This document shows positions 9,090-17,614 of a DNA stretch of 64,000 nucleotides, piece after piece. A program made the position numbers and the translations under genes. The stretch is from Streptococcus gwangjuense (GTDB lineage: Bacteria; Bacillota; Bacilli; Lactobacillales; Streptococcaceae). The notes below the pieces were generated by a model. It worked only from the letters and a program-made list of their open reading frames with translations. It ran no database searches and had not been told where the DNA came from. Numbering within the stretch: position 1 is the stretch's first letter; every line of letters starts with the position of its first letter. The stretch is from positions 1,488,001-1,552,000 of the forward strand of contig NZ_CP032621.1 of the NCBI RefSeq assembly GCF_003627155.1, given 5' to 3'.

Positions 9090-9599
9090 TTACCTTAATT
9101 TCTTTCTCAGTAACCAATCCGTATCTACTTTTTGACCAACCATAAAATGATGTTGGCTAAATTTTTCAAAACCATATCGATTATAAAATGCTTGAGCTTT
9201 TGTATTATGCTCCCAAACACCTAGCCAAGCCCAAGAAAAACTATTTTTTGTAGCAAGTTCAAGAGCGAATTCAAACAATTGCTTACCTAGTCCAAATCCT
9301 TGGAATTTTTGTAGCACATAGAGGCGTTGAATTTCAAAAGCATCCTCTAATTCTCTCTCAGTCTGAGCACTTCCCCAGTTGACTTTGAGAAAACCAGCTA
9401 TCTCCTCTTCGCGCATAATGAAATAGGTTTCGGAGTCAGAATTTTCCAACTCAGTTGATAAAGTTTTCAGACTATAAGCCTCTTCAAAGTATTCCTGTAA
9501 CTGCTCTTCCGTATTATCATGAGCAAATGTTTCACGAAAGGTTTGTTTGGCTATTTTAGCCAACACCTCAACATCTGCCATTTCTACTTTTCTAATCAT
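9090..9599 (-). CDS. GNAT-family N-acetyltransferase between pheS and pheT
   Basis: The 169 residues form one GNAT domain. The acetyl-CoA loop is LQKFQGFGLGKQLFEFAL near residue 95, and WEHNTKAQAFYNRYGF is the usual C-terminal helix-strand. Its ATG overlaps the pheS stop by one base (TAATG), so translation is coupled to pheS. The substrate is unknown. Placement in a T-box operon means it is induced when tRNA-Phe is uncharged, which hints at a role in handling amino acids, aminoacyl compounds or tRNA, but this is inference. Confidence 0.85.
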   Translation of the reverse strand: MIRKVEMADVEVLAKIAKQTFRETFAHDNTEEQLQEYFEEAYSLKTLSTELENSDSETYFIMREEEIAGFLKVNWGSAQTERELEDAFEIQRLYVLQKFQGFGLGKQLFEFALELATKNSFSWAWLGVWEHNTKAQAFYNRYGFEKFSQHHFMVGQKVDTDWLLRKKLR

Positions 9600-10645
9600 T
9601 ATTTAAACTGTTCTGAGAAGCGGACATCTCCTTGGTAGAATCCACGGATATCGTTGATTCCATAACGGAGCATAGCTACACGCTCTTGTCCAAGACCAAA
9701 GGCAAAGCCCGAGTAAACAGTCGCATCGATACCACTCATTTCAAGGACACGTGGGTGAACCATACCGGCACCCATAATTTCGATCCAACCTGTTTTCTTA
9801 CATACGTTACAGCCTTCTCCACCACACTTGAAGCAAGAAACATCCACCTCAACAGATGGCTCTGTGAATGGGAAGTAAGATGGACGCAGACGGATTTGAC
9901 GCTCTTCACCGAACATTTTTTGAACGATCAATTGAAGCGTTCCTTGAAGGTCAGCCATAGAAATATTTTTCCCAACAACCAAACCTTCGATTTGGTGGAA
10001 CTGGTGACTGTGAGTCGCATCGTCTGTGTCACGACGGAACACACGCCCTGGCGAGATCATCTTCAAAGGACCTTTAGAAAAATCATGGGCATCCATGGCA
10101 CGCGCTTGAACTGGAGACGTGTGGGTACGGAGCAAGATTTCTTCAGTAATATAGAAAGTATCCTGCATATCACGAGCTGGGTGGTCTTTTGGAAGGTTCA
10201 TACGTTCAAAGTTATAGTAGTCTTGCTCCACTTCAAAACCATCCACGACTTGGTAACCCATTCCAATGAAAATATCTTCGATTTCTTCACTTGTTTGTGT
10301 AAGAACATGACGGTGACCAGTCGCAACAGGACGCCCTGGAAGTGTCACATCAATGCTCTCGCTAGCCAATTGAGCTGCAACTTTCTTTTCTTCCAAAAGC
10401 TTAGCTGTTTCTTCAAAGGCTGCTGTTAAGACATCACGAGCTTCATTGACGTGTTTCCCGATGATTGGACGCATCTCAGCAGAAACATCTTTCATCCCTT
10501 TGAGGATTTCAGTGAGCGAACCCTTTTTACCAAGGACAGAGACACGCAAGTCTTGCATCTCTTTTTCATTTTCAGCAGTAATCTGCTTCAAGCTAGCCAG
10601 CGTTTCTTCGCGAAGCGCTTTTAATTGTTCTTCAATAGTTGACAT
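9599..10645 (-). CDS. pheS: Phenylalanyl-tRNA synthetase alpha subunit
   Basis: The protein has 348 residues from the ATG at 10643-10645, which has a GGAGG site 6 bases upstream. An upstream in-frame ATG at 10726 lies inside the T-box leader and is rejected. It has an N-terminal coiled-coil tRNA-binding arm (about 1-90), then the class II core with motif 2 and the motif 3 segment [15 protein letters not shown] four-Cys cluster, [12 protein letters not shown], lies in the core as in many bacterial PheS. It catalyses phenylalanine activation with PheT. Confidence 0.97.
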   Translation of the reverse strand: MSTIEEQLKALREETLASLKQITAENEKEMQDLRVSVLGKKGSLTEILKGMKDVSAEMRPIIGKHVNEARDVLTAAFEETAKLLEEKKVAAQLASESIDVTLPGRPVATGHRHVLTQTSEEIEDIFIGMGYQVVDGFEVEQDYYNFERMNLPKDHPARDMQDTFYITEEILLRTHTSPVQARAMDAHDFSKGPLKMISPGRVFRRDTDDATHSHQFHQIEGLVVGKNISMADLQGTLQLIVQKMFGEERQIRLRPSYFPFTEPSVEVDVSCFKCGGEGCNVCKKTGWIEIMGAGMVHPRVLEMSGIDATVYSGFAFGLGQERVAMLRYGINDIRGFYQGDVRFSEQFK

Positions 10646-10659
10646 AATTCCTCCATCAG

Positions 10660-10880
10660 TCGCTCGTAGATAAAAAGAAAACCACATGCCAAAAACTCCA
10701 CTCGGAGCGTTGACACGCGGTACCATCCGTTTTTATCTGACAAGTCAGACCTTCATTTCTAAATCCATGCGCAAGTGAATTCGCCCAGCTTTCATATGGA
10801 GAGCTTTCAGTCACGGCTCTCCTCCCTGATATACTTCCCTTGAGTTACTAGTCTTGCAGATTTCTATTCAATTACTACTT
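10660..10880 (-). promoter_or_regulatory. T-box leader upstream of pheS
   Basis: The minus strand carries the T-box antiterminator core GGTACCGCG at about 10714-10725, followed by a terminator-like GCTCCGAGTGGAGTTTTT. Upstream lie a long stem with GGAGAGCCGTGAC and paired AGCTCTCC. In Firmicutes, uncharged tRNA pairs with such leaders to prevent termination. With pheS downstream the specifier should read tRNA-Phe, though I did not map the specifier loop with certainty. Confidence 0.85.
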
Positions 10881-10915
10881 AGTTTATCAGATTTTTAGTT
10901 AAAAAACAAGTTAGA

Positions 10916-11395
10916 TTAGACTAATTTCAATACAAAACTCGTTCCTTTTTCTGTTGCTCCATTTTCCACAAATCCAAGCGACTTGAAACAGCGCCTAGAT
11001 ACATGATTGTAAGTGTAGATTTCCTTGACTCTCAATTCTTTCCATCCTTTTATTCGAGCCAATTCAATCAAAGTACTTAGGATCTTTTTTCCAAGTCCTC
11101 GATGTTGGTAAGCGGGATTTCCAATCACAATGGGGAGATTGTCCTGAGATAGTGTAACATCCCCAATTGGAAACCATTCACCCTTCTCCTTGACTTCAAT
11201 CCAAAAAAGCTCACCATGCTGATCCAAATAGGAATACATGGCTTCCAAAGTTTCTTGACTATAAGGAAGCTTCACCCCATCTACGAGGTAAACTAAGTCC
11301 ACATTCTGATACCAAGCAAAAGCTTCATCACAATGATTGACCTTATAATAAGGAACCAGACGCAGTGAATTATCTATTTGTAGGGTCTGTTTCAT
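10916..11395 (-). CDS. GNAT-family N-acetyltransferase
   Basis: The 159-residue GNAT domain has acetyl-CoA motif A at YQHRGLGKKILSTLIELA, near residue 95, and a C-terminal VSRRCFKSLGF helix. The N-terminal 40 residues, with NHCDEAFAWYQN, resemble acetyltransferases acting on small molecules or ribosomal proteins. It overlaps the upstream ParB-like gene by 26 bases, so the two are probably co-translated. The substrate is unknown. Confidence 0.8.
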   Translation of the reverse strand: MKQTLQIDNSLRLVPYYKVNHCDEAFAWYQNVDLVYLVDGVKLPYSQETLEAMYSYLDQHGELFWIEVKEKGEWFPIGDVTLSQDNLPIVIGNPAYQHRGLGKKILSTLIELARIKGWKELRVKEIYTYNHVSRRCFKSLGFVENGATEKGTSFVLKLV

Positions 11396-11789
11396 CTGCT
11401 TTCCTTTTCAACAAAAGAGTTGCTGCTTGATTAAAACCATCACACCAGTTATACCATTTTGCTTCATACTCATCTTGAGCTAAGATATGATTTTTTAAAT
11501 CCAGAACAGAGTAGATTTTTCTTTCTTCGCAGGCTTGCGCATAGAGATGATATAGTTCATCACCACCATCTCTATCCCACTCAGCAGAAATCGTATCCCG
11601 ACCTGCCAATAAAGCCTGATAAGCCCTGTGATGCCCATCTGTAATCAACAAGTAATCTCCGAACGCAAGAATACTGATTGGAGCAACATGGATTATTTCT
11701 GCCGACTGATAAAGTGTCTGGATGCCTGCTAGTTTCTTTTCTGATAAGTATAGTTGAGTCGGATTGAGAGCTTTTATGTTGACTTTCAT
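11370..11789 (-). CDS. ParB/Srx-superfamily-like protein of unknown function
   Basis: The 139-residue protein contains ITDGHHRAYQALLAG near residue 50, the signature of the ParB N-terminal / sulfiredoxin fold, in which this loop binds nucleotide. No HTH domain follows, so it is not a chromosome-partition ParB. Small stand-alone proteins of this fold are common beside acetyltransferases, as here (26-base overlap). Function is unknown; nucleotide binding is inferred from the fold. Confidence 0.7.
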   Translation of the reverse strand: MKVNIKALNPTQLYLSEKKLAGIQTLYQSAEIIHVAPISILAFGDYLLITDGHHRAYQALLAGRDTISAEWDRDGGDELYHLYAQACEERKIYSVLDLKNHILAQDEYEAKWYNWCDGFNQAATLLLKRKADETDPTNR

Positions 11790-11816
11790 TTCCTTCTCCT
11801 CAAGAGAATTTGATAT

Positions 11817-12467
11817 TCACTTCTGCTTGCCTTTAAATCGCCATTGGAAGCGGAGCTTGTCATAGAAGGGAAATTCGATAAACAAAACTCCCAAACCCAC
11901 ACAGAGACTGGCAAGAACGTCTGATGGATAATGAACTCCCAGATAGACCCTTGATACCAACACACTGACTAGGTAGAGGCCAAGGACGATTTGTACGATT
12001 TTTCTCCAGACTGGATTTTTCATCCGTTGACTGAGAATGACAATCAGAGAACCGACCATCAAGGTTACAGCCAGAGAATGGCCGCTTGGAAAGGAAAATC
12101 CCTTCTCCTCAACCAAGTGTAAAATAGCTGGTCGTGGGCGCTGGTAGATATTTTTAAAGGTAACGATTAAAAGAGCTGCCAAAGCCAGATTTCCCAGCAT
12201 GAAGAAACTTTCTATCTTCCATCTCTTAAAATAAAAGATAAAGGCTGTAATGACAACCCAAGTAATAATCACTGGAATATCAATCAGACGTGTGATGGCC
12301 TTGAACAGAATAGTCAAGTAATCTGGCAAGTCTCCTCGAACGGCAGTCTGTATTGGTTGGTCAAAACCGACTAGCGTTTCAGGGTAAAATTTGACCATGT
12401 AGCCAAGAATAACGAAAAGTAAAAGGGCAAAACTGCCCTTCATTAAAAATGTTTGTTTATCTTTCAT
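11817..12467 (-). CDS. PAP2-family membrane phosphatase
   Basis: The product has 216 residues and about six membrane segments. The three PAP2 motifs are present: KNIYQRPRPA (about 98), PSGHS (about 128) and SRVYLGVHYPSDV (about 172), which carry the catalytic His residues. Such enzymes dephosphorylate phosphatidic acid, undecaprenyl pyrophosphate or related lipids at the membrane. It overlaps the ribU stop by 11 bases and probably shares the FMN-riboswitch transcript. The link to riboflavin uptake is positional only. Confidence 0.88.
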   Translation of the reverse strand: MKDKQTFLMKGSFALLLFVILGYMVKFYPETLVGFDQPIQTAVRGDLPDYLTILFKAITRLIDIPVIITWVVITAFIFYFKRWKIESFFMLGNLALAALLIVTFKNIYQRPRPAILHLVEEKGFSFPSGHSLAVTLMVGSLIVILSQRMKNPVWRKIVQIVLGLYLVSVLVSRVYLGVHYPSDVLASLCVGLGVLFIEFPFYDKLRFQWRFKGKQK

Positions 12468-13020
12468 AATGTTTTAAGGTTGGTTTCAAAAGAACATACA
12501 ACAACCAGAATGAAACGGAAAAGATGACACCCTCAATCAAGTTAAAAGGTAATACCATGGTCATTAGGTAGTTGGAAAGTCCCAAAATTTTTCCAATATC
12601 AAAGTTAGCAAACTTAGCGTACAAAGGAACAGCGTAAACATAGTTGAGAACCAACATAGCCACGGTTAAACCAATAGTTCCAGCTAGAGAGCCTAGTAGG
12701 AAACGAAGGGTTGTCCGTTCCTTTTTCCAAATCAAAGCAAAGACGATGACAAAAACTCCCAAAGCTACGATATTCATCGGCAAACCAATGTAAGTATTCA
12801 CTCCTTGACTATTAAGAAGCAATTTCAAGAGTGAGCGAAGCAAGAGAATTCCTAGAGCAGCAGGCAAATCCATGACCACCAAGCCCACAAGGACTGGCAA
12901 GATACTAAATTCGATCTTGAGGAAGGACGCCGCTGGTAAAAGCGGAAAGTCAAAGTACATCAGCACAAATGAGATGGCTGATAAAATCGCAATGGTCGAA
13001 AGTCGACGTGTGTTTGTCAT
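12457..13020 (-). CDS. ribU: Riboflavin transporter, ECF S-component
   Basis: The protein has 187 residues from the ATG at 13018-13020, chosen because GGAGGA lies 7 bases upstream; five residues of upstream frame are ignored. It has six membrane segments. The N-terminal IAILSAISFVLMYF and the LKIEFSILPVLVG segment are typical of RibU. It captures riboflavin and works with a shared EcfA/A'/T module encoded elsewhere. An FMN riboswitch lies upstream, which strongly supports the substrate. Confidence 0.93.
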   Translation of the reverse strand: MTNTRRLSTIAILSAISFVLMYFDFPLLPAASFLKIEFSILPVLVGLVVMDLPAALGILLLRSLLKLLLNSQGVNTYIGLPMNIVALGVFVIVFALIWKKERTTLRFLLGSLAGTIGLTVAMLVLNYVYAVPLYAKFANFDIGKILGLSNYLMTMVLPFNLIEGVIFSVSFWLLYVLLKPTLKHYER

Positions 13021-13187
13021 AACAGGTTCCTCCAATTTTCTATAAAATCAGAAGAAGTTAGAAAGGACTCCTCTATCTATTCTCACTTTTTATATCCCAA
13101 AAGTTCCCTCTCACTCTATCAAGGAAATTCAAGCAAGCGGTTACAGTTTAGCTATAAATCTATCAGAACAGACAAAGCTATTCTTTC

Positions 13188-13418
13188 GTCTTCTCCCATC
13201 CAGACTATACTGTCGGTTGTGGAATCTCACCACATCAGCTTGCGCTCGCGGACTTCTTTAAAGAGAAGGAAATAGAGATTTTTCTTTTAGACTAGGCGAC
13301 AAGCTGTAGGCATAACTTCTGGTTAGGCAAAGCTTGTCAACAAAGTATAAAAGGAAAAGATCATTTCCTAGTTAAAGTCACCGCCGGTCGGGAATCACAC
13401 CCTGCCCTGAAGACTCTT
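13188..13418 (-). promoter_or_regulatory. FMN riboswitch (RFN element)
   Basis: On the minus strand the conserved blocks appear in order: CTTCAGGGCAGGGTG, GATTCCCGACCGGCGGT, AGTCCGCGAGC, then TGTGGTGAGATTCC and a final CAGTATAGTCTGGATGGGAG. The variable stem between the second and third blocks is long. It lies about 170 bases upstream of ribU and should shut the gene off when FMN is abundant. The gap between ribU and trmL is fully explained by this element and the trmL terminator. Confidence 0.95.
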
Positions 13419-13425
13419 TTATCAT

Positions 13426-13458
13426 AACAAAAAACGCTTGCAAGCGCAAGCATTTTGT
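13426..13458 (-). terminator. trmL terminator
   Basis: Minus-strand GCTTGCGCTTGCAAGC is followed by GTTTTTTG, about 20 bases after the trmL stop. Confidence 0.8.
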
Positions 13459-13477
13459 TCATTTTCATTTTCATTTT

Positions 13478-13981
13478 TTATTTCAATTTATCCACTTCAT
13501 AGGTGTGGACGAGCTCAAGACCTGCAAAGTTCTGCTGGCGGAGGGCCTCATAGACAATCATGCAGACGGTATTAGACACATTGAGACTGCGGACATGTTC
13601 ATCATTCATAGGAATACGGAGAGCTTTCTCAGGATGTTCGCGCATAAAGTCCTCAGGCAAGCCCTTGTCTTCACGTCCAAATAGAAAATAATGGTCTTCA
13701 TCAGTCGATAAATCCACCTCAGAATAGACTTTTTCCGCGAATTTAGAAATCAGATAGAGTTTGCCCTTCATCTGAGACATGAAATCCTCCAAACTCTCGT
13801 AAAAATAAATCTCTAGTTTATCCCAATAATCCAATCCAGCTCGCTTCATCTTGCGGTCATCAATAGGAAAGCCCATTGGCTTGATGATGTGGAGGGGAGA
13901 ATTGGTCGCAGCGCAAGTACGCGCGATATTGCCTGTATTTTGTGGAATTTGTGGTTCAAATAATACAATGTGATTTGTCAT
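13478..13981 (-). CDS. trmL: tRNA (cytidine/uridine-34 2'-O) methyltransferase
   Basis: The protein has 167 residues from the ATG at 13979-13981, with AAAGGAAG upstream; the 13 in-frame residues before it are ignored. It is a minimal SPOUT enzyme, with the N-terminal [19 protein letters not shown], the [11 protein letters not shown] loop and the knotted C-terminal [16 protein letters not shown] that binds S-adenosylmethionine. It methylates the wobble ribose of certain tRNA-Leu species. A promoter and an unassigned structured leader lie upstream (13990-14140). Confidence 0.92.
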   Translation of the reverse strand: MTNHIVLFEPQIPQNTGNIARTCAATNSPLHIIKPMGFPIDDRKMKRAGLDYWDKLEIYFYESLEDFMSQMKGKLYLISKFAEKVYSEVDLSTDEDHYFLFGREDKGLPEDFMREHPEKALRIPMNDEHVRSLNVSNTVCMIVYEALRQQNFAGLELVHTYEVDKLK

Positions 13982-14004
13982 GACTTGCTTCCTTTCACCA
14001 TTGC

Positions 14005-14108
14005 AAAAAAATAGCCACACTGCCCGGAGTCAAGCTCAGCAAACAGCGTGGTTAAGGCATCGTTAACTTACCTCACAACAGGTTTGAAGTAAATCAGCGA
14101 AACTACTT
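14005..14108 (-). promoter_or_regulatory. Unassigned structured leader of trmL with internal terminator
   Basis: Between the promoter and trmL, about 125 bases are transcribed. The minus strand holds CCACGCTG pairing with CAGTGTGG (8 bp, one G-U), followed by TTTTTTT (14005-14051), a factor-independent terminator before the coding region. Just upstream, GGTAAG and CTTAACC can form an alternative stem that takes bases from the terminator arm. This is the layout of an attenuator or riboswitch. I do not recognise a known class. Confidence 0.5.
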
Positions 14109-14112
14109 TCTT

Positions 14113-14140
14113 AGTATAACACTTTCAGAATCATTGTCAA
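14113..14140 (-). promoter_or_regulatory. Promoter of the trmL leader
   Basis: Minus-strand TTGACA (14135-14140) and TATACT (14113-14118) are 16 bases apart. Confidence 0.65.
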
Positions 14141-14173
14141 TAGAAACGACTTGATTTTTTCAATTTTTTCAAG

Positions 14174-14671
14174 CTATTTCCAAGGGTTGTAAAATCGTCC
14201 CTGATTCTGCAAGATAAGTAGTAAACTAGCTACTAAAAACAAGGCTGCCAAGAACAAGGTAAGATAGTCTCCTTTTTTCAAAGCCTGATAACTATACCAA
14301 GTGCGTTTTTTCTCTTTCCCAAAGCGGCGAAGCTCCATGGCAGTCGCGATGGTATCAATGCGTTCTAACGAGCTAAAAATCAAGGGAGTAATAATGCGCA
14401 GATTGCCTTTGATTCGTTGCATAAGAGAAGCTTTCTTGGATAATTCCATCCCACGCGCTTCCTGAGACATCTTGATGGTAAAGAATTCTTCCTGCAAATC
14501 TGGAATATAACGCAAGGTCAGGCTGACTGAATAGGCAATCTTGTAAGGCACACCAATTTGATTTAAACTGGAAGCAAACTGACTAAGGTGGGTTGTCATC
14601 AAAAAGATAATAGCCAGAGGAATAGTGCAAAGGTACTTAATGGCCAGATTTAACAGGTATAGGGTATAGTT
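14174..14671 (-). pseudogene. ecfT: EcfT transmembrane subunit, N-terminally truncated
   Basis: The frame is open from 14671. The first plausible ATG gives 142 residues, about half of a normal EcfT of roughly 260. The remaining part contains the coupling motif MSQEARGMEL and a second ERIDTIATAMELRRFG motif, which contact the Ecf ATPases. It continues upstream into an in-frame membrane segment (LAIKYLCTIPLAIIF) and then stops at 14672, without the normal N-terminus. The EcfA and S-component genes that should accompany it are absent; trkA begins next. I read this as the relic of an ECF operon removed by deletion. A short product is possible but unlikely to work. Confidence 0.7.
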
Positions 14672-14778
14672 TTACCTTATAGCAAATTTCCTACTAAAAA
14701 CTCTGGTTATAAGCTAGTAGGTGCATTTTTTATTGAAAAAAGGTATGATAGTTACATAATGAAGAAGTAGGTTTTATT

Positions 14779-16128
14779 ATGAAAATTATCCTTGTCGGAG
14801 GGGGAAAAGTTGGTTTTGCCCTCTGCCGCTCCTTGGTTGCAGAAAAGCATGATGTTTTGCTGATTGAGCAAGACGAAGCTGTTCTCAATCATATTGTTAA
14901 TCGCTTTGATATCATGGGTATCCTTGGTAACGGGGCCGATTTTACCATCCTTGAGCAAGCCAGTGTCCAGGATTGTGATATCTTTATCGCCCTGACCGAA
15001 TACGATGAAGTGAATATGATTGCAGCCGTTCTCGCTAAGAAAATGGGAGCTAAAGAAACCATCGTTCGGGTGCGGAACCCTGAATATTCTAACTCTTATT
15101 TCAAGGAAAAGAATATTCTCGGTTTTTCTCTTATCGTTAATCCTGAGCTCTTGGCTGCCCGCGCTATCGCAAATATCATTGACTTTCCCAACGCCCTCTC
15201 TGTCGAACGTTTCTTTGGTGGACGCGTTAGCCTCATGGAATTCACTGTTAAATCCTCCAGTGGTCTTTGCCAAATGCCCATTTCTGATTTTCGGAAAAAA
15301 TTTGGCAATGTCATTGTCTGTGCTATAGAAAGAGATCATCAAATTATCATTCCAAGCGGTGACATGACTGTACAGGATAAAGATAGAATCTTTGTCACTG
15401 GTAACCGTGTTGACATGATGCTCTTCCATAATTATTTCAAGTCTCGTGCCGTAAAGAGTCTTCTTATTGTTGGAGCTGGTAGAATTGCCTATTATCTACT
15501 AGGTATCCTCAAAGACAGTCGTATCGATACCAAGGTTATTGAAATCAATCCTGAAATCGCTAGCTTCTTTAGCGAGAAATTCCCAAACCTCTACATCGTT
15601 CAAGGAGATGGTACCGCAAAAGATATCCTGCTGGAAGAAAGTGCTCAAAACTATGATGCCGTTGCGACTCTAACAGGGGTCGATGAGGAAAATCTGATTA
15701 CCTCTATGTTCCTTGACAGGGTAGGTGTACAAAAAAATATCACCAAGGTCAATCGTACCAGTCTCCTCGAGATTATCAATGCGCCTGATTTTTCAAGTAT
15801 CATCACACCTAAAAGCATTGCTGTAGATACAATCATGCACTTTATTCGTGGTCGGGTTAATGCCCAGTATTCAGACCTTCAGGCCATGCACCATCTAGCA
15901 AATGGCCAAATCGAAACCCTGCAATTCCATATCAAGGAAGCTAATAAGATGACTGCCAAACCTCTTTCTCAACTCAAACTGAAAAAAGGGGTTCTGATAG
16001 CAGCTATCATTCGAAAGGGCAAGACTATTTTCCCTACTGGAGAGGATATGTTGGAAGTTGGAGACAAGCTCCTAGTAACAACTTTGTTGCCAAACATCAC
16101 CAAGATTTATGACTTGATCGCGAGGTAA
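14779..16128 (+). CDS. trkA: Trk-type potassium uptake regulatory protein TrkA
   Basis: The 449-residue protein has two tandem RCK units. Each begins with a Rossmann nucleotide-binding loop, VGGGKVGFALC at residue 5 and VGAGRIAYYLLG near 231, and each is followed by an RCK_C ligand-binding domain. It sits in the cytoplasm on the TrkH channel and gates potassium uptake in response to NAD(H) or ATP. trkH follows after 3 bases. It is divergent from the truncated ecfT. Confidence 0.95.
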   Translation: MKIILVGGGKVGFALCRSLVAEKHDVLLIEQDEAVLNHIVNRFDIMGILGNGADFTILEQASVQDCDIFIALTEYDEVNMIAAVLAKKMGAKETIVRVRNPEYSNSYFKEKNILGFSLIVNPELLAARAIANIIDFPNALSVERFFGGRVSLMEFTVKSSSGLCQMPISDFRKKFGNVIVCAIERDHQIIIPSGDMTVQDKDRIFVTGNRVDMMLFHNYFKSRAVKSLLIVGAGRIAYYLLGILKDSRIDTKVIEINPEIASFFSEKFPNLYIVQGDGTAKDILLEESAQNYDAVATLTGVDEENLITSMFLDRVGVQKNITKVNRTSLLEIINAPDFSSIITPKSIAVDTIMHFIRGRVNAQYSDLQAMHHLANGQIETLQFHIKEANKMTAKPLSQLKLKKGVLIAAIIRKGKTIFPTGEDMLEVGDKLLVTTLLPNITKIYDLIAR

Positions 16129-16131
16129 GAA

Positions 16132-17571
16132 ATGAATAAAAGTATGATTCGTTATCTCCTTTCAAAGTTACTTTTGATTGAAGCTGTTCTCCTTTTGGTT
16201 CCTGTTGCGATTGCTATCTATTACCATGAATCGAGCCAAGTCTTTACAGCCCTCTTTACAACAATTGGGATTCTCGTATTACTAGGCGGTTCAGGAATTT
16301 TACAAAAGCCAAAAAATCAACGAATTTATGCCAAGGAGGGAGTCTTGATTGTAGCCCTCTGTTGGATCCTTTGGTCTTTCTTTGGCGGTCTCCCCTTTGT
16401 TTTTGCTGGGCAAATTCCCAGCGTTATCGATGCCTTTTTTGAAATCAGTTCGGGCTTTACAACTACCGGAGCAACTATTCTGAACGACGTTTCGGTTCTC
16501 AGTCGTTCCCTCCTCTTCTGGCGAAGTTTTACCCACTTGATTGGAGGGATGGGAGTGCTTGTTTTTGCACTTGCTATTATGGATAATGCCAAAAATAGCC
16601 ACCTAGAAGTGATGAAGGCTGAGGTTCCTGGTCCTGTCTTTGGTAAGGTTGTATCCAAACTAAAAAACACTGCCCAGATTCTCTATCTCCTTTATCTAGC
16701 TCTCTTTTCCCTCTTTGTCATCCTCTATTATCTGGCTGGTATGCCCCTATTTGATAGTTTTGTCATCGCTATGGGTACTGCGGGTACAGGAGGCTTTACC
16801 GTCTATAACGACGGGATTGCTCACTATGGTAGCTCACTGATTACCTATCTGGTTAGTATCGGAGTTTTGGTTTTTGGGGTAAATTTCAACCTCTACTACT
16901 ACCTCATACTCCGTCGCGTTAAAGCCTTCTTTGGAGATGAAGAACTTCGTGCTTATTTGGTCATCGTGCTGGTTTCTACAGGCTTGATTAGCCTTAATAC
17001 TCTCTACCTCTACCCAGGCTTTTCCAAGAGCTTTGAAATGGCCTTCTTCCAGGTTTCCAATATCATTACAACGACTGGTTTTGGTTACGGAGATATTACC
17101 AACTGGCCCCTCTTCTCCCAGTTTATCCTTCTCTTCCTCATGGGAATCGGTGGTTCTGCTGGTTCAACCGCAGGTGGACTCAAGGTTATTCGAGGCCTTA
17201 TCCTTTCAAAAATTGCCAAAAATCAAATTTTGTCAATCCTATCGCCCCACCGTGTTTTGACCCTCCATGTTAATAAAACGGTGATTGACAAGGATACCCA
17301 GCATAAGATTCTCAAGTACTTTGTCATCTATGCTATGATTTTGCTAGCGCTTATCTTTATTGTCAGCCTAGATAGCAATGATTTTCTGGTTGTGACCAGC
17401 GCTGTCTTTAGCTGTTTTAATAATATCGGGCCTATTCTAGGAACCACTTCTAGTTTCTCAATCTTTAGTCCTATCTCAAAAATTCTCCTCTCCTTTGCAA
17501 TGATTGCAGGGCGCTTGGAGATTTATCCAATCCTACTTCTCTTTATGAAGAGAACTTGGTCTAAGAGATAA
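16132..17571 (+). CDS. trkH: Trk/Ktr-type potassium channel subunit
   Basis: The 479-residue integral membrane protein has four M1-P-M2 repeats. The pore loops are visible at SSGFTTTGATIL, GTAGTGGFTVYN, ITTTGFGYGDI and FNNIGPILG, each supplying a filter Gly. It imports K+ and is controlled by the TrkA protein encoded directly upstream with a 3-base gap. A strong terminator follows. Confidence 0.95.
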   Translation: MNKSMIRYLLSKLLLIEAVLLLVPVAIAIYYHESSQVFTALFTTIGILVLLGGSGILQKPKNQRIYAKEGVLIVALCWILWSFFGGLPFVFAGQIPSVIDAFFEISSGFTTTGATILNDVSVLSRSLLFWRSFTHLIGGMGVLVFALAIMDNAKNSHLEVMKAEVPGPVFGKVVSKLKNTAQILYLLYLALFSLFVILYYLAGMPLFDSFVIAMGTAGTGGFTVYNDGIAHYGSSLITYLVSIGVLVFGVNFNLYYYLILRRVKAFFGDEELRAYLVIVLVSTGLISLNTLYLYPGFSKSFEMAFFQVSNIITTTGFGYGDITNWPLFSQFILLFLMGIGGSAGSTAGGLKVIRGLILSKIAKNQILSILSPHRVLTLHVNKTVIDKDTQHKILKYFVIYAMILLALIFIVSLDSNDFLVVTSAVFSCFNNIGPILGTTSSFSIFSPISKILLSFAMIAGRLEIYPILLLFMKRTWSKR

Positions 17572-17573
17572 AA

Positions 17574-17612
17574 TACAACCACACCTTGTACCTAACAAAG
17601 TGTGGTGTTTTT
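17574..17612 (+). terminator. Terminator after trkH, between convergent genes
   Basis: ACCACACCTTGT and ACAAAGTGTGGT pair around a short loop and are followed by GTTTTTC. The flanking sequence is A-rich on the other side, so it may also serve the convergent ABC operon. Confidence 0.8.
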
Positions 17613-17614
17613 CT

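Noticed and set aside
9632..10429. A 265-residue plus-strand frame
   Set aside because: It is antisense to pheS, whose protein motifs are clear.
10646..10726. A 27-residue N-terminal extension of PheS
   Set aside because: It would start inside the T-box antiterminator; the ATG at 10643-10645 has a proper ribosome binding site.
14752..15429. A 225-residue minus-strand frame
   Set aside because: It is antisense to trkA and rich in residues expected from a reversed coding strand; no ribosome binding site.
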